Part shown: positions 23,115 through 35,687 of the stretch, one piece after another
Position numbering within the stretch: the stretch's first letter is position 1
Layout: the number at the start of each line of letters is the position of its first letter
From: Hyparrhenia diplandra
Taxonomy: Eukaryota; Streptophyta; Magnoliopsida; Poales; Poaceae
DNA length: 64,000 nucleotides
NCBI GenBank assembly: GCA_015847255.1
Contig: JADLZK010011568.1
Span: 248,001 to 312,000, forward strand
Reading direction: 5' to 3'
Position numbers and translations under genes: made by a program
Notes under the pieces: model-generated
Databases searched by the model: none
The model's input: only the letters and a program-made list of their open reading frames with translations
Told to the model about the DNA's origin: nothing

Positions 23115-23835
23115 GTAAATATTAGCCCTCCCCTTTAGAGCAAGTATAATAAGGTACAGTCACCAGGCTGAAAGGTCTTCCACGTCAACAAAATCTGACC
23201 TGGAGGGAAGAGAAAAGATGAGAGAGAATGAAGCGGGCGACTCGTGAAGCGCCGGGCGGAACGCAGGAACCGAGGAAGCATCAGCCCACAACGAGCGCAA
23301 TGTACAGCCTTTTTCATAGGCCTGGTCCCTACTCTAGATCCTTTGCGCCAGCTATTCTACACACCCCTTCATAAAAATGTTGTTTCATTGATGGCCACAG
23401 AGATATTAGTCACAGCCGATGGACTCTGCATGCAAATATTATATGTTTTCTTCTTTGTTGTCGCCAGCCTTTTTAGCCTACTTATTATATGTGGTGATGT
23501 TTTTGTTAGCGCTTAAATGACATGGCAACTCTATTTAGCCGGCAGCCGGCGAAACTATTAGCCATGCTCTTAGCCACCTTAATTTTAGCCCTTGGGAACC
23601 CAAACATGAGGGCTCGAGGGGCTAATATATTTATCCCTCTATTAGCCCACTACCCCTTGCAAGGTAGGCAAAAAGAGGGCTAAAAGTGCTAACATGTGAC
23701 TTTACACTCTTTCTCTCTCATCTCTCTTACACCTTTTAGTCATATCCAAACAACCCACGGTAAACTTTAGTCCTCATTTCAAGGGCTAACCTTCAGCCCT
23801 GGGCTAAACTTTAGCCAAGGGGATACAAACAATAT
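23115..23835. mobile_element. Nested MITE cluster in intron 3 of BED copy 2
   Basis: Copies 1 and 3 lack about 700 bases here. An inner element runs from about 23134 (TAGAGCAAGTATAATA) to 23572 (CTATTAGCCATGCTCTTAG), with inverted ends. It sits inside a second element made of repeated 'gggctaa' and 'ttagccc' motifs that ends 'ccaaggggatacaaac'. The short open frames inside are not convincing genes. Confidence 0.5.
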
Positions 23836-25805
23836 GAAATGTGCTTTATGGTTATTTATTTTTTTTAGCTTGTATTGGTAATTTTAAGTGCAGCTTTGAT
23901 GGGTATTTTGCTTTATACTTTATAATGATATAAAAAGTCATATTAGCACGGGGAAGTCAACTCAAGATGCTGAATTTGTGATATCGAAGAATTTTCATAT
24001 AGTAATAATATTTTATAAAAACATAGAATGACTAAAATTATATTACCAATATGTCGATATGTCATATGTTTTAGTTAAAACCTTTATACTTGTATAAAGT
24101 AATGTCCTACAAATTTTATTATAGCGTATTAGTATAATTTAGTTTGAACTTTGAATCCTGATCAGTGTCATCGGTATGTGAATTATTATGAGATCATTTT
24201 TCTATCATTGAGAAACTATCATAATAAATATTTACCCCATGGATGCATGATAAACATAGTGTCATATAGCACTTATGCTTATTTTAATGTAGAAGTGGCA
24301 AACATTTATAATTTAGAAGAATAAATAGCGTACTTAGGTTTTATGGTTATTGGATCATTTTTCCATAATGGCTTATACTGGCATGTAGATATAGAGATTT
24401 GAGGGATATTTTTGTTTGTCTTTTATAATGGTGTTTGTGGATAACTTATATAAAAATCAAAGGGTTACCTTATTACCGTTCAGAATGGTATATGTGGTAA
24501 TTGAAAAAATTTGTGTGCCACTTGTACTTTTATTTTCATATAATGGCACAACTGAGCAACTTAGAATTATGGGTATATATGTTCTCAGTTTTGTACTACA
24601 TATGTTCAGTATTCACAAATATGTACCTGTTGTGGTTTCATAAAAAAACGTTACATACATTGTATGTCAGCTTCTTGATCCTGTGGCCCCTACTTTGTAT
24701 GTCAACTTCTTGATCCTGTGGCGATGGTGGTATAAGTGTGACTGCGGATTTACAGAACATATATATCCTTAATTTTGGGATACCAGAATGCTTATATATT
24801 CAGAAAGTAAGAAACTGCAAGCTTAAATAAACTGAAGAACAAATTCGACTGAATTTCCCGGGATATTGCACATTAATATAAAACTACCTTGCGAACCCAT
24901 CGGTGCCCAAGCAGCATGGTTGGCCTTGTATGGAGCAGGGTTTATTATCACAGGAGTAGGTGAGGGTGGCTGAGATGGTGAAATGGTTGACATCATCTGC
25001 TGTATCTGTACTTCTTCATCGACTAGTGAAAGCAGCGGTTGTGGGTGAGGCAGTTCATCTGCAACCAGTACCATATGAAACACACAACCAATTGGACAGC
25101 TCAAATTTTAATCCATTACAAGTGCACTATGCTAAATTAAAATATGGATTAGACAGAGAAAATGTAATCAGAAAGCATTCTAATCTGAATTCATAACAAA
25201 CCTGCTATGGTTCTGGTACCTTGTTGGGCCAGCGGCAGCACTGCATCGGCATGGCTACTCACTGCTGGACCACCATTTATAGTGTTCGACAACCCATCGG
25301 GAGCCATCGGCGGATGTAGCAATGACATCATCGCCTGTTGGACCTCCTCCTCGTCAAACTGGTCAGATGTGGCGGATGACAGGGAAAAACTATTGGACGA
25401 AAATTGCCCTTGATCCAGAGACAACCATGCAAAACAACAACAAAGGCACCAATTCAGTATCAGTGGTCTAACAACCCCTGGTACTCGTATCCAGAATCTT
25501 AAAAGACATTCGTAGTAGTTAGGCTAAGTCGAGTGGCCGAGCTGATTGTTGAGAAAGGGGAACTGCTGGGTGGTGTTTATTGCTCTGTGCATGACTGGCA
25601 GCTCGCCGGTAATGCACATGGCCGTGTGTATTTGTGCATTTACATTAAAATTTTTGCCGTTTGAATTATTACACAGTTAGCTAGATAGTTAAATATTGGC
25701 ATTGAACGCATGAACGCATATAGTTACTACAGATAAAATCCATTGGAGGTACAATCTGTCTATCAGATGGAAGTGAAGAACGAGTCAATAAAAAATAAGT
25801 CTAAC

Positions 25806-26130
25806 CTGGCCCTGTGCCATGCGTGGCCACAAGTGGTGCGGGTGCGGCGGCATAGTTGGTCTCTTCAGCTACGGCAGCAGGAATACAGAGCAGCTCAGGC
25901 AGAGGTGAAATCTGCCCCAAAGGAATATTGGGCATCTCATCCAGAGGTGAAATCTGCCAGTCACTGAAATTCTCCAGCCCAGAGAACCCCTCCGCAGGTG
26001 GGAGAGGCAGCAACAGGGAAGACGGTGGTGAATCAGAGAGCAAGAACAGCGACGACATCAGGTCTTCTTCCGGTTCATCAAGCTGATTGAAGTTGAAGGT
26101 CCCAGCAGAGAGATTATGGGTTGGCTCCAT
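25806..26130 (-). CDS. BED copy 2, exon 1
   Basis: From ATG 26130 it reads MEPTHNLSAGTFNFNQLD and a Pro/Leu-rich stretch, then two partial repeats, ISPLDEMPNIP and ISPLPELLCIP, before AAVAEETNY and the CAG|GT donor. Copy 1 has the ISPLDE unit once; this copy has it twice. It is open throughout and ends in phase 1, like exons 1 of the two right-hand copies. Confidence 0.6.
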
Positions 26131-26261
26131 GGGGGTCTGATGGCCGGGGAACGGAGTTGGAGGCTGTGCAGAGGATGTCGACAGAGTAAAGTTTGGTATA
26201 TGCAGCGATCAACTGGCTAGTGAGCCGGCCGTGTGAGGGTAGAGCTAACCAACATGGGTTA

Positions 26262-26268
26262 ATTTATA
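26262..26268 (-). promoter_or_regulatory. TATA box of BED copy 2
   Basis: TATAAAT on the minus strand lies about 132 bases upstream of the ATG at 26130. The flanks match the copy 1 TATA region. The right-hand BED copies do not keep this element in recognisable form. Confidence 0.5.
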
Positions 26269-26714
26269 GTAGAATGCAGGATGACTGAAGCCCGACCCCG
26301 AGTGATTAGCCTCATCAGCAACTACACCTTCGATCAGTTCGGGCTCCGGCTTTCTCATTTTTAAATATTGGATTAGGTGCATGCATTACTTTCAGGTCCT
26401 GTACGCTGGCTCGATTTTTAAGGAATCCTTTAGTTTGGTATCACACTGTTTAATTATCCGGCTTTCGACTTCATGCCTGCTCACACCACTCGGGCTCTGC
26501 CTCTCCAACTCGGGCTCAACAATTTATGATTGGGACATACATTCCACTTGCAGGGGAAACTATTTGTTTTTCCTGGAAGATACAGATGTTCAAGTATGCC
26601 AAATCTTGAGACGTAGTACTCTCCTGCCATTAGCTCACATTATGAGGTATCCTTCTGAAACTGTAGTTGTTGACTAGTAAGCATAACTTGTGTATATTCA
26701 ACCTGAAGAAGAGC

Positions 26715-27130
26715 AATGTATGTCATGCATATCAGGGGAAGTATCATTAATAAAGAAATGGATCATCCACAATCAACTTTTTTTTTTTTTTTTTTGAGAA
26801 AACTGCACTGATTTATCCATTGACCAGTAAATTCCATGTTGCCTAACTCATTAACTACGCAAAAACTTTTCTCAAATAACAAGCATGATGTATGTACGCC
26901 AATCCAAATTATTGAACAAAAACGGAAGTAACACAAGAAATCACATGCCAGCCAAAAACAGAGTTCAACAATCCTAATTGACGAGTGTAGTGCACTGAGC
27001 ACAAGATTTACCAAAAGTACCCAACAAAAAGCTAGCGGGGGATATAATACCACCAATTCAGTCCCATCTGATCCATGCGAAGGCTGATTCAGAGTTATCA
27101 TTATGTAACATACACATGAAGAACCTCCAC
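26715..27130. repeat. Direct repeat, left copy
   Basis: This region and 27815-28215 share 'gtcatgcatatcagggga', 'gagaaaactgcactgattta', 'aaatcacatgccagcca', and 'gtgtagtgcac' with 'gagcacaagatttaccaaaa', all in the same order. It also contains a run of about 20 T at 26779. Both copies lie just beyond the 3' end of the FBL gene, so this is probably a duplicated 3' flank. No coding content is seen in 27.13-27.8 kb. Confidence 0.7.
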
Positions 27131-27814
27131 AAATTTAATATACTTGGTACCAATTACAGTGGATTAAACAAACCAAGTGGTACCAAAGATGTCCTCTATG
27201 TTATTTTGGAGAAGTGAAAGCTACAGTCTGGCACTGCAGGTAAAAATATTAATAGAATATAATCTATCTTGGGATTGAATCATGCAACATGGAACAGAAC
27301 GACATTGCGGCGAACACATATTACATATCAAAACAGATTTCCTTTCGACTTATTAAAACAAATACTCTCCTAGAACAAGAATGATATGGCTTGTGATACT
27401 GTGAATGACATATAGCAGCTTAGAATTCAGACAAGGCTGGTAGTTCAGTCAGAGTCAGAGCCTTCGACGATGGTTAACTTGAGACATCAGGGTATTGGCT
27501 ATGACTTGTGTCGCTTCAAACTCCATGAATAAATCCAAAAGAAACGGCAGTTACTGTACAGATAATTGGCTATGACTTAAACTCTAATTACAACAAGTTA
27601 GGACTTAGAAGACAATGCTATTACACTCTGTCACCCTACATGTCAGTCCACAATCCAAAACAAATGAAGACAAAGTTCTCAGCTCAGAAAGTTAAAATGG
27701 ACACACTGCATAATCATTATTACCTCAATGAGTCAAAACCCTTTCTATGTAATAATCTATTACTGTAAATGAGAACGAATAGTATACAAGAAGAGCAACT
27801 CCGTTAATATATAC

Positions 27815-28215
27815 TGTCATGCATATCAGGGAAAGTATCATTATGGATCATCCAGAAGCAACCTTTCATAAACTTGGGTTCCTTTTTGAGAAAACTGCAC
27901 TGATTTATCTGAGAAAACATTTCTCATAGAACAAGCTTGCTTTATGTATGCCTGCCCAGAGAATTATGCATCTGAGTGGTCAACTGCTGCAAATTTTTGA
28001 ACAAAACAGAAGTAACAAAGGAAGAAATCACATGCCAGCCATATACAGAGCTCAACGATCCTAGTTGACTAGTGTAGTGCACCGAGCACAAGATTTACCA
28101 AAAGTGCCCAACAAAAGCTACAGGCAAAAAAATTAAACCAATATAGTACCATCTGATCTATGTGAAGCCTCATTCAGAGTAATCATAATGTAACATAGAC
28201 ACAAAGAAGCTCTAC
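27815..28215. repeat. Direct repeat, right copy
   Basis: This is the partner of 26715-27130, offset by about 1.1 kb. It differs by many substitutions and several indels, including loss of the long T run, so the duplication is not recent. It ends about 200 bases before the stop codon of the FBL gene. Confidence 0.7.
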
Positions 28216-28412
28216 CAATTTAATATATTTGGTAACAGTTTCATACTTTCCAATTCCATACTAGTTGCAGCAAACATCACGGGTCACTTATTAGTGGCTA
28301 CCACTCTACTAGGCATCAGTATAGCTCATGATTACACGCTAAGATAACACGCAGAAGTGAAAAGATGAACGTCACACAAGTTGAAAAATACAATGGAGAG
28401 GGGAGGACTCTA

Positions 28413-29960
28413 CTAATACATCTTTCTTCCGTACACACGGCACTCCACCAACTCCTTGAAATCAGGGCAATCATCATTTGTGTAGCGAACTGATTTAGCA
28501 GCCCCATGCACAGCTCTTGAAGAAATTCGAAAACATTTTTCAATAACCAGAGACTCTAACTTCCTAGCACGAACAACCTCACCCAATCCATCATCAGTCA
28601 AACCATCACAATGTCCTAGTGTGAGATTAATCAAACATGGGCTACATGCAAGCAGGCGCAACCCAGCATCTGTTATCTCAATGCAGCGGACAAGCTTGAG
28701 TGACTCCAAGAATCGCACGTGAGAGGGCCTTCATCCCCTCATCATCAAAGATGTGGGCACCACCAAGTGACAGATCACGAATTGGGCAAGACTGAATGAG
28801 CATCACAAGACCCTCCTGTGTGAAACCTATTTCGGGCCAATCAGGTTCACATCCAAAAAATGTGAGCTCGAAAGACTGAAGCATAGGACAGCTAAGGGCT
28901 AGGGCCTTAAGGGTGTCATCAGTCATTGATGTCCTGTAAACATAACCTTCACAATGCTGAGGCTTCATCATAAGTGAGATGCTTCTAAGGTTTCTGTTGT
29001 TGTGGGCAAGTGTAACCATGTCACTGTCAGTTACACCAAAAACATAGTAAAGGCAAAGGTTCTCTAATGCTTTGCACTTGGTCAGGAGACAACAAAGTCC
29101 TAATTCGGGCTCCGTTGAGATCCGCGCCAAAGTCAAATCCTTCAGACTATCACAGGAGAATTCATATTTGTGCTGGCTCTGTCCCCTGTTTGAAGGATCA
29201 AGAGGACCATCTGCTTGTGGCAAATGACGGGACTGAAACTCAAAGTTGTGGAGCTTGATCCATCCTGGACCAAACATTAGGAGGTCAAGCTGGCTGATCC
29301 CCTCACAGTTCTCTACTACAAGGTCTGTCAATGATCCAACTCTTCCAAGGTACTCCAGCCACTCCATAGCACCAATTCTTTTAGAATAATCCATAGAACC
29401 AAATTGCTCGCAGTCACAGTAGATACGATCAAATTTATTAGCACCAACTTTCTTGCAGCAGATAAGGTGGAGAGAAGATAGACTGATGCAACCAACAGCC
29501 ACCAAGAAAAGCCCATATGAAGTTATTGCAGGTAATGTGATCAATCTGAGTGACACCAACTTCTTGAAGCGTGCTACAAAAATCAAGGCCTGAGTCATCA
29601 ATATCTGAACAGAAGTTTAAGGTGAGATCAGCCAGTGAGGGGGCAACCAGATGAAAGCAATTGGAGGCCATAGTTGTCTAACTGCATCCCATTGCTTTGT
29701 GTCCAACCAGAGTAATTGAATTCCACTTTGCATAAATTGGGAAACCGGGAGCACAGTGATTCCAAGGCTGGTGTCACAGGGAGAACTCCACAGCCAACAT
29801 AAATAGAACCCCTTAACTCTGCCTCAATGGTATAGAGACGCTTGCATACGAGGGAAAGAGAATTAAGATCACTTGTCCTGGTAAGCCTCTTGATGATCAT
29901 TCCAAGCAGTTCCTCAGGGAGATCTTCCATTGAATCAGTACTGGTATAGAGACGCTTCAT
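28413..29960 (-). CDS. F-box/LRR (FBL) protein
   Basis: This is a substrate receptor of an SCF ubiquitin ligase: the F-box binds SKP1 and the LRRs choose the target. I place the start at ATG 29960 (MKRLYTSTDS), since no ATG precedes it in frame; a second ATG in SMEDLP is possible. The F-box is near residues 11-50 (MEDLPEELLGMIIKRL, SLVCKRLY). Cys/Leu repeats run to the end, for example LTLNFCSDIDDSGL, CKALENLCLYYVFGVTDSD, CIEITDAGLRLLACSP and LGHCDGLTDDGL. Expected length is about 515 residues in one exon. Three frame changes occur: near 29645 in a run of five C, near 29582 in a run of five T, and near 28714. The first two are cured by removing one homopolymer base, which points to sequence error rather than decay. 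No closer subfamily is claimed. Confidence 0.8.
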
Positions 29961-30199
29961 TGGCAACCTCAAGGTTTAATAGGTATTCAGAGTGCTAGAC
30001 TGAAATGAATCAGAAGAGAAAATTAGAATGAAGCATATGAAGATAATGAAATCGTAGCAGTTCAGTTAATCAAGACGCACATATATATAGTGAGATTTCA
30101 TCAAAAAAATAAAGCATCCTTCATCCAAAAACATACATATAAATCCTGAAGGTACTTTTACATCTATTAACAATCTGTCGTAAGCAACTTCCCATTGCT

Positions 30200-30357
30200 A
30201 TTATTGTTTTATATAGGACCATATTCCACTTTCCATGTTCCTGTTCCCCAAAACACTTTTTTGGTTCATCCATATAGAATCAGTATCTAAAAACATAACT
30301 AAATGAATGAACAAAAAAAAAAAGTTAAAATGACTTATAATTTGGAACGGAGGGAGT
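30200..30357. mobile_element. Stowaway-like MITE remnant
   Basis: The right end 'tgacttataatttggaacgg' followed by AGGGAGTA is typical of the family. The left end is not clear. It lies upstream of the FBL gene. Confidence 0.4.
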
Positions 30358-30559
30358 ACTTATTAAAGCCCATAATCGCTGCGTAAACAGATACTAGTAC
30401 GACATAAGTAACAACTACACTAAACCATCAAGCCTCAGCTTTCTAGAAAATAAAGAAATATTATCCTATTCTATGCTCTGATTTCATTCACAGAAACAAA
30501 TCTCAAACAAACAACAAGTTTATAGCCAGTGCTCACTGCCCTATCCAAACCCTAACTAA

Positions 30560-30900
30560 TAACTAACTATAAAAAGATTTGGGAGGTTTTGGAAGGCCTA
30601 GTGCTCACCACACACACGCGGTTTGAGACCCGGAGCACCCAGCGGCCGGTACCGGTGGCCAGCGACGTGCAGCTTGCAGCCGTGCCTGGCTCGGCACCGG
30701 CGGACTCCTCACCGACCTGGCGGAGCCGACAGGGACAGGGACAGGGCGTGGGCAGCCAATGGGGAGCGGCCGGCCGTGGCGGGGTCGCGAACACGGGATG
30801 GCTCGCTCGCGACCTCCCCTTCGCGCGGCGCCGCCTCCTGCTTCGTGTCGGGGACAGTAGGGCTCAGATTTCCGGCGGCTGCTGAGACACGATCGAGAGA
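30560..30900 (-). promoter_or_regulatory. CpG-rich region upstream of FBL, probable 5' exon/promoter
   Basis: A GC-rich island stands out in AT-rich DNA about 0.6-0.9 kb upstream of the FBL start. Frames are open on both strands without any recognisable domain. Its position suits an untranslated first exon and promoter of the minus-strand FBL gene. Confidence 0.35.
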
Positions 30901-31189
30901 ACGATGCGCAACAAACATGGGGGGACAAATTTTATTTTCATGGGCCTGCTCGCTACTACTTTCGGCCTTGTCTTGGCTGCGAAACAGGCCTGTTTCCATT
31001 CCTGGGCCTTTCGTAATAACAGGTGAAGTGTGTAATGGTTGATTTTTTAATCTCAAATTTACACGAACCATTGTTGGATTACTAATTTTCTATACAGTGT
31101 TTATTGTGTTTACTGATTCCTTGCTAACATAGTGCAGTATGTAGTAATTAATTAACTAGTGCCCAGACCAAATCCTGGCTTCAACTCAA

Positions 31190-31400
31190 TGTTCCTTTCT
31201 TCATTGAGATTATAGTCGTTGGTCTTTATGGATGCTGCGCAATGATGTCATCTTCAGAAATCAGCCTCATTCTATTTCAAGATGCAAGGTTTATTTAAAA
31301 AGAATTTGTTCTGCTTATGCTCCGAGCAAAAAAGAAATACCTTCGAGGATTAGACTTATGGATAAGTTCCCACTTGTAACTCTGCAAAAAAAAATTTTGA
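31190..31400 (+). mobile_element. LINE 3' tail fragment
   Basis: The plus strand reads LRNDVIFRNQPHSISRCKVY, a pattern seen after the reverse transcriptase of plant L1-type LINEs, soon followed by stops and an A-rich tract near 31386. An (AT)n microsatellite at 31430-31444 follows. It is short and degraded; assignment rests on one motif. Confidence 0.4.
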
Positions 31401-31449
31401 AGTGTCACTTGGGGGGCGTTCCCCACCAATATATATATATATATTGATA

Positions 31450-32562
31450 ATGAATCAACAACCTCGTTTTTTAGGAAAACAAGGCCAAACCCTGTCGCCC
31501 AGCTTAATTTTTGGAAAACCGGACTAAAAACCATACAACGGCCTCCGCCTTGAGGCAAAATTGTGGCAAATCCACTAATAAAAACAACACAACGAACTCT
31601 CCAAAGATTGGAGAGAGAGGTGACTAACCACGATACACGAAACGAAAAGAAAGAAAAGAAAGGGAAAAAAACTTAGCACACCTCGAGAGTAGCACTAGAC
31701 AAAGCGGGGGAAGACGCCAACCGAACGTCGACCGCACCCCCGTCGAAAGCAAAGATACTAGTCGCCGTTTTCGCCATGGCCATTGTGCCCTCCACCACTC
31801 CTCGTAGCTATGCCGCTCCACTTGTCATCCTCCTACCGAGGACCCACAGTGAATTGGGGACTAAGAGTGATGGCAGGCCCAAGAAGTGTAGGTTCGACGG
31901 ACACGGCGACCTCCCCTTCAGCCGATGGTGACATCCCTTCAGCATATCCCGCCCACGATACCAACATCCAACGCCGCCCACGAGGGAGGAATCCATGGGG
32001 AATGGCGGGAAGCGGTGGAAACACCACCCGACATTTGATATTCCGACACCACCAAGGAGATCGCCGACGGAGCGTAGACGCCAACGGGGGACACTGGTCG
32101 GCGTTGGCGGCCAACGGCCATGTCTAGACTTGCTCAAGAGGGGTAATGAGAACACGAGGGGAGCAACGAAGGGAAGAACACAAGACCACGTCATGAGCCG
32201 GGCTCTACTCTTCCACGGTGGGCCCTCAAAGAGGGTCACGACGTCAACGGCGTCGCCCAATCGCTCTAGATAACTAGAGCTAGGCTTTCGCCGGGAGGAG
32301 ATCGACGGGACAACGGTCATAGAGTTGGGAAAAATCGACGCCCCTAGGGGGGTGAACGGCACCAATGGCGTCGTCATCAATCTCATAGACAGGGTCTTGC
32401 ACGACTTTTCGCTGGGCCCCGAACTCGTAAACCATGTCCCATTAAGAGACCGTGAGACCGAACCTCGTGAATTTGGGAGGAAGTTGACGAATCTGACGAG
32501 GACGAAGCGGGTATCGACGAGGAGGGCGATTGGGCCCCAAGGCACCACCATGAGCCAGGTTG
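31450..32562. other. Left flank of the gypsy insertion; no recognised gene
   Basis: Open frames of up to 262 residues occur on the minus strand and others on the plus strand, but none shows a domain. Composition is GC-rich and Arg/Pro/Ser-heavy. The sequence continuing across the target site at 43787-44460 is similar in character, so both halves probably belonged to one older element or GC-rich locus before the gypsy insertion. Confidence 0.3.
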
Positions 32563-32567
32563 GGGAG

Positions 32568-35500
32568 TGTGGCGTAACCGCCTCGAAATAACACACTTTT
32601 AGAGCACTTGTCTTCCTCTAGACACTAAGTACTCCAAAAATGAGTCATCCCAAACAGTTCCGTCGAGCACACCCCAAGGGAGAACTCGAAACAATCCACG
32701 TTTTACATCCAGAATCCAATAATGAGTACAAGCTTACAATACTTAATTTATTTCATACAATACCAAGTCTTAGAAATTATTTATTACAATACCAGAGTTC
32801 AGAGTGCGGAAATAAATAGCGGAAATGAAATAAATATCTAGCGACGACGAAGATACAAGGATCCATCCATTGCCACCGTAAGAATCCTCCACACAAGACT
32901 AGCTCCTTATGCTCCACCCGCAACAAGGGTAAATAAACCCCGAGTACTCAATTGTACTCGTAAGACTTACCCGAAGGGAGTATATATATTTCCGACTCTC
33001 AAGGAATATGATAGGCTTTATGGTGTAGTTTATTTGTTTGCAGAAAAGCATTACTAAAAGTAAATCCTTACTTTTCATTTATTAGCCATCTTTTAAGTTC
33101 ATCATCTAGCCATTCTAGGTAAGCACCTGTTCTGCTTTCAAGCAAGAGTTGAGCAATCAGAACCATCTTAATTCCTTCCTTCATATTTCTCTTCTTACTA
33201 CGATGCCGGATACCGGTCCAAGTCGCATACCGACACGGCGCGGCGATTCGCGAATCAATGTCCCCCGGTGGGTACCCGAAAAAAAAACACGCCCGCTTTG
33301 CGCTACAAAAATACGCGCAAGCAAAGACTAACCCCTTCGTTCTGCCGAGGCTCCGTGTCCCCCGCCCCAAACTTGGACTCGAGCCACCACTACCCGAGTC
33401 CCGGACTCAAGATGGTCCTTGGACCTCCAACCTTTCCCCGCCTCCATTCAGTCGACACGGAAAGAGCCGGTAACCTCGACATGAAAAGAACAGGTCTTCC
33501 CGCTCCCATAAGCAAGTATGTGCACGGGATAATAAGATCCGTGACTTGACCACCATTCCATTGCAACAGCGGTCCTTAATTGACTCGGACGGGGAAAACA
33601 ATTGTAACCTAGCTAAGTCCGCCCCGTCGCGAACATAGCTTGTCACACCCACGTAACTCAACCACTCCCCTGCCCGGTCGCCAATTCCTTTCCACCATCT
33701 CATCATCATTGTAGTAATATTCCCTACTTTGTGAGTAACAGCAGGTTACTCACGCTACCGAATAACCTAAGCATGGCAACTACTCGATCCTATACTAGTA
33801 AGACTCATAGGATAATATATATATGCAAGTGGATTTCATATAACTCCTGAAACGTAAATGCAAACATATATATAAATTATATTTATAAAATAAGGGTTAT
33901 GCACGGGGCTTGCCTTGGTCAGGCGCAAACTCAACAAAGTCATCCACGGCGGCTCTCGAAACTCCCTGCGGATGCAGTATCTCCTCCTCGTACTCCTCGA
34001 TGACTTCATTGCATTACTCTGGTCGCCCACGGTCACGACTTCCGCCAACTCGTTCACTACATGTATGCGATGATGATGCAACAATTTAATATGCGGGCAA
34101 CAACAACTCTTAAAATAGGAACACATGCAATAAGCAGCTAAGCTAACTCTAATGACTAAAATAGTAACTACCAGCAAGAGCGGTGTAAGCACGTACGTGT
34201 TCTATTCTTACTCCTATTAATATTAAATGGATATATTTAGCTACTACATCAAACAGCTCAGTTTAAGCTACAACGTTATAGCAAGCAAACTATATATGGA
34301 ACATGTATTACGTACAAAAGCTAAGAAGCTAACAGCATGTTTGTACTCTAATCGAACCCATGCACAAACATATATATGTATATATGAGCAGCTCGCGGTC
34401 GTTACTCACGGCAGCCGCGGCATCTCGGCAAAGCTAAAGCAGCTACTAGGCTAATGACAGGTGATCAACATCATGGCTTACGGTGGTTCGTGCAGCGATG
34501 ATGGTTGAGTCGGAGACACGCGCGAGCCCGAGCGGAGCTGCGCACGAGCGAGTGGAACGGCAGCGCTCTGCAACAGGCACGCCGGCGTCAGCTCGTCCAC
34601 GGCGGCAACGTCGACAGAGACTTGAGGTGGTTCGGCTAGGCAACAGCCATGGCTACCCTTGGCGCAAGGGAATGGATGATGAGGTCTTGCATTCTCATGG
34701 AGTCGAGTCTTTTATGGCTAGCGGGATACTGACTGTGGTGAACCGACGACCCAGGAAGACTCCAAACTAGCTTAGTTGGCCTGGTGGGAATCAAACGAGA
34801 TGGGGACGGCGGCTGTGCTAATTGATGGCAAAGCTGTAGACGTGACCCTTCCCTGCCGAAGCTAATGGCACGGCCAGTTGGCCATGGCGGCAGAGAAGAA
34901 CGAGATATACACCTAATGCTGACTCAGACTCGTCTTGGCAGCACGCAGCAGGTTGCGAGCAAGCCCACACATACTCGTCCATGGAGGACACAACACGTGC
35001 GGCCGCAGCGCCATGAATGGCAAGCGACGGCGACGGCAAGCAAGCATGGCCTCGTGCGTTAACAGGACTGACAAAGGCTGGTGTTTGCCTTGGCTGCAAG
35101 CGGATGGTGGCTAGCGTCATTAAGATGAAATGACGACTAAGGCAGTGGGTGAGGGTGCGACGCGACGAGCATGGCCAAAAGCACAACGTGCCACGGTGCA
35201 TGGAGCAGAGTCATTTAAAGTGAAGTGACGACGCTGGCAGGGTGCATGGTAACGTAGCATGTCATGGCTAATAATGGTCCGGCTATATATGGTCGATCGA
35301 CATGGTGCGGTGCAGAGGCAGCTAGACGACGACGACGACGTCCATAGTCACGACCAGAACAGGGACCGGCCCAAGTGCATGCATGCACGATATTGAAGGC
35401 AAGGCTAACAACGACCAGACACTAAACCTCTTTAGCTAACAGTTCTAACTCAAGGTCACGTATATGTCTATATATATAGCATGCGTGTGTGTATATATAC

Positions 35501-35599
35501 AAGAAACGTTTTATATTTTATCACATGCATTACACACAAACATGATGCTCATGACGGATTTTAGTAAGTTAATTAAGCAGTAACACCGAGGGTGTTACA
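32568..35599 (-). repeat. 3' LTR of the gypsy element
   Basis: This is the partner of 40748-43781. It begins at 35599 with the same TGTAACACCC and ends with GCCACA at 32568, next to the target duplication. Compared with the 5' LTR, only about three changes occur in 34.1-35.6 kb, but some forty cluster in 32.6-34.03 kb. Confidence 0.85.
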
Positions 35600-35687
35600 A
35601 CTCTACCCCCCTAAAACAAAATCTCGTCCCGAGATTTCGCGTGCCTAGTGTGGGAAAGAGGAAGGGATAAACTTTTAACCGAGACCA

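Larger units (their letters stand above)
19826..26130 (-). pseudogene. BED copy 2: two-BED-finger gene lacking the second finger
   Basis: Exons inferred by comparison: 1, 25806-26130; 2, 25202-25408; 3, 24888-25058; 4, 22518-22938; 5, 21426-21562; 6, 19826 to about 20200. Exons 1-3 join in one phase (G|GG, then G|AT). Exon 4 is fully open with the first BED-like finger (ILWQHFW, CQYC, LLSHLESC). Exon 5 has Cys-rich WCNLWCRPCCKGRR and is in phase. Exon 6 has lost part of its middle domain and is cut at 19826 by a CACTA end, so the KR-rich cluster and C-terminal BED finger are gone. Joining exons 3 and 4 needs a phase change I could not resolve; an unseen small exon is possible. Promoter and exons 1-5 look otherwise usable, so a truncated protein could be made. 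Confidence 0.6.

Noticed and set aside
31808..32596. 262-residue minus-strand open frame beside the gypsy element
   Set aside because: It runs into the LTR, has no domain, and several other frames over the same GC-rich DNA are open, so it is likely compositional.
33190..33560. Candidate gene inside the left LTR
   Set aside because: The frames differ between the two LTRs because of clustered indels, which marks them as accidental.
34446..35201. Open frames within the gypsy LTRs (repeated at 42626-43383)
   Set aside because: They are identical in both LTRs and non-homologous to any retroelement protein; LTR sequence, not genes.
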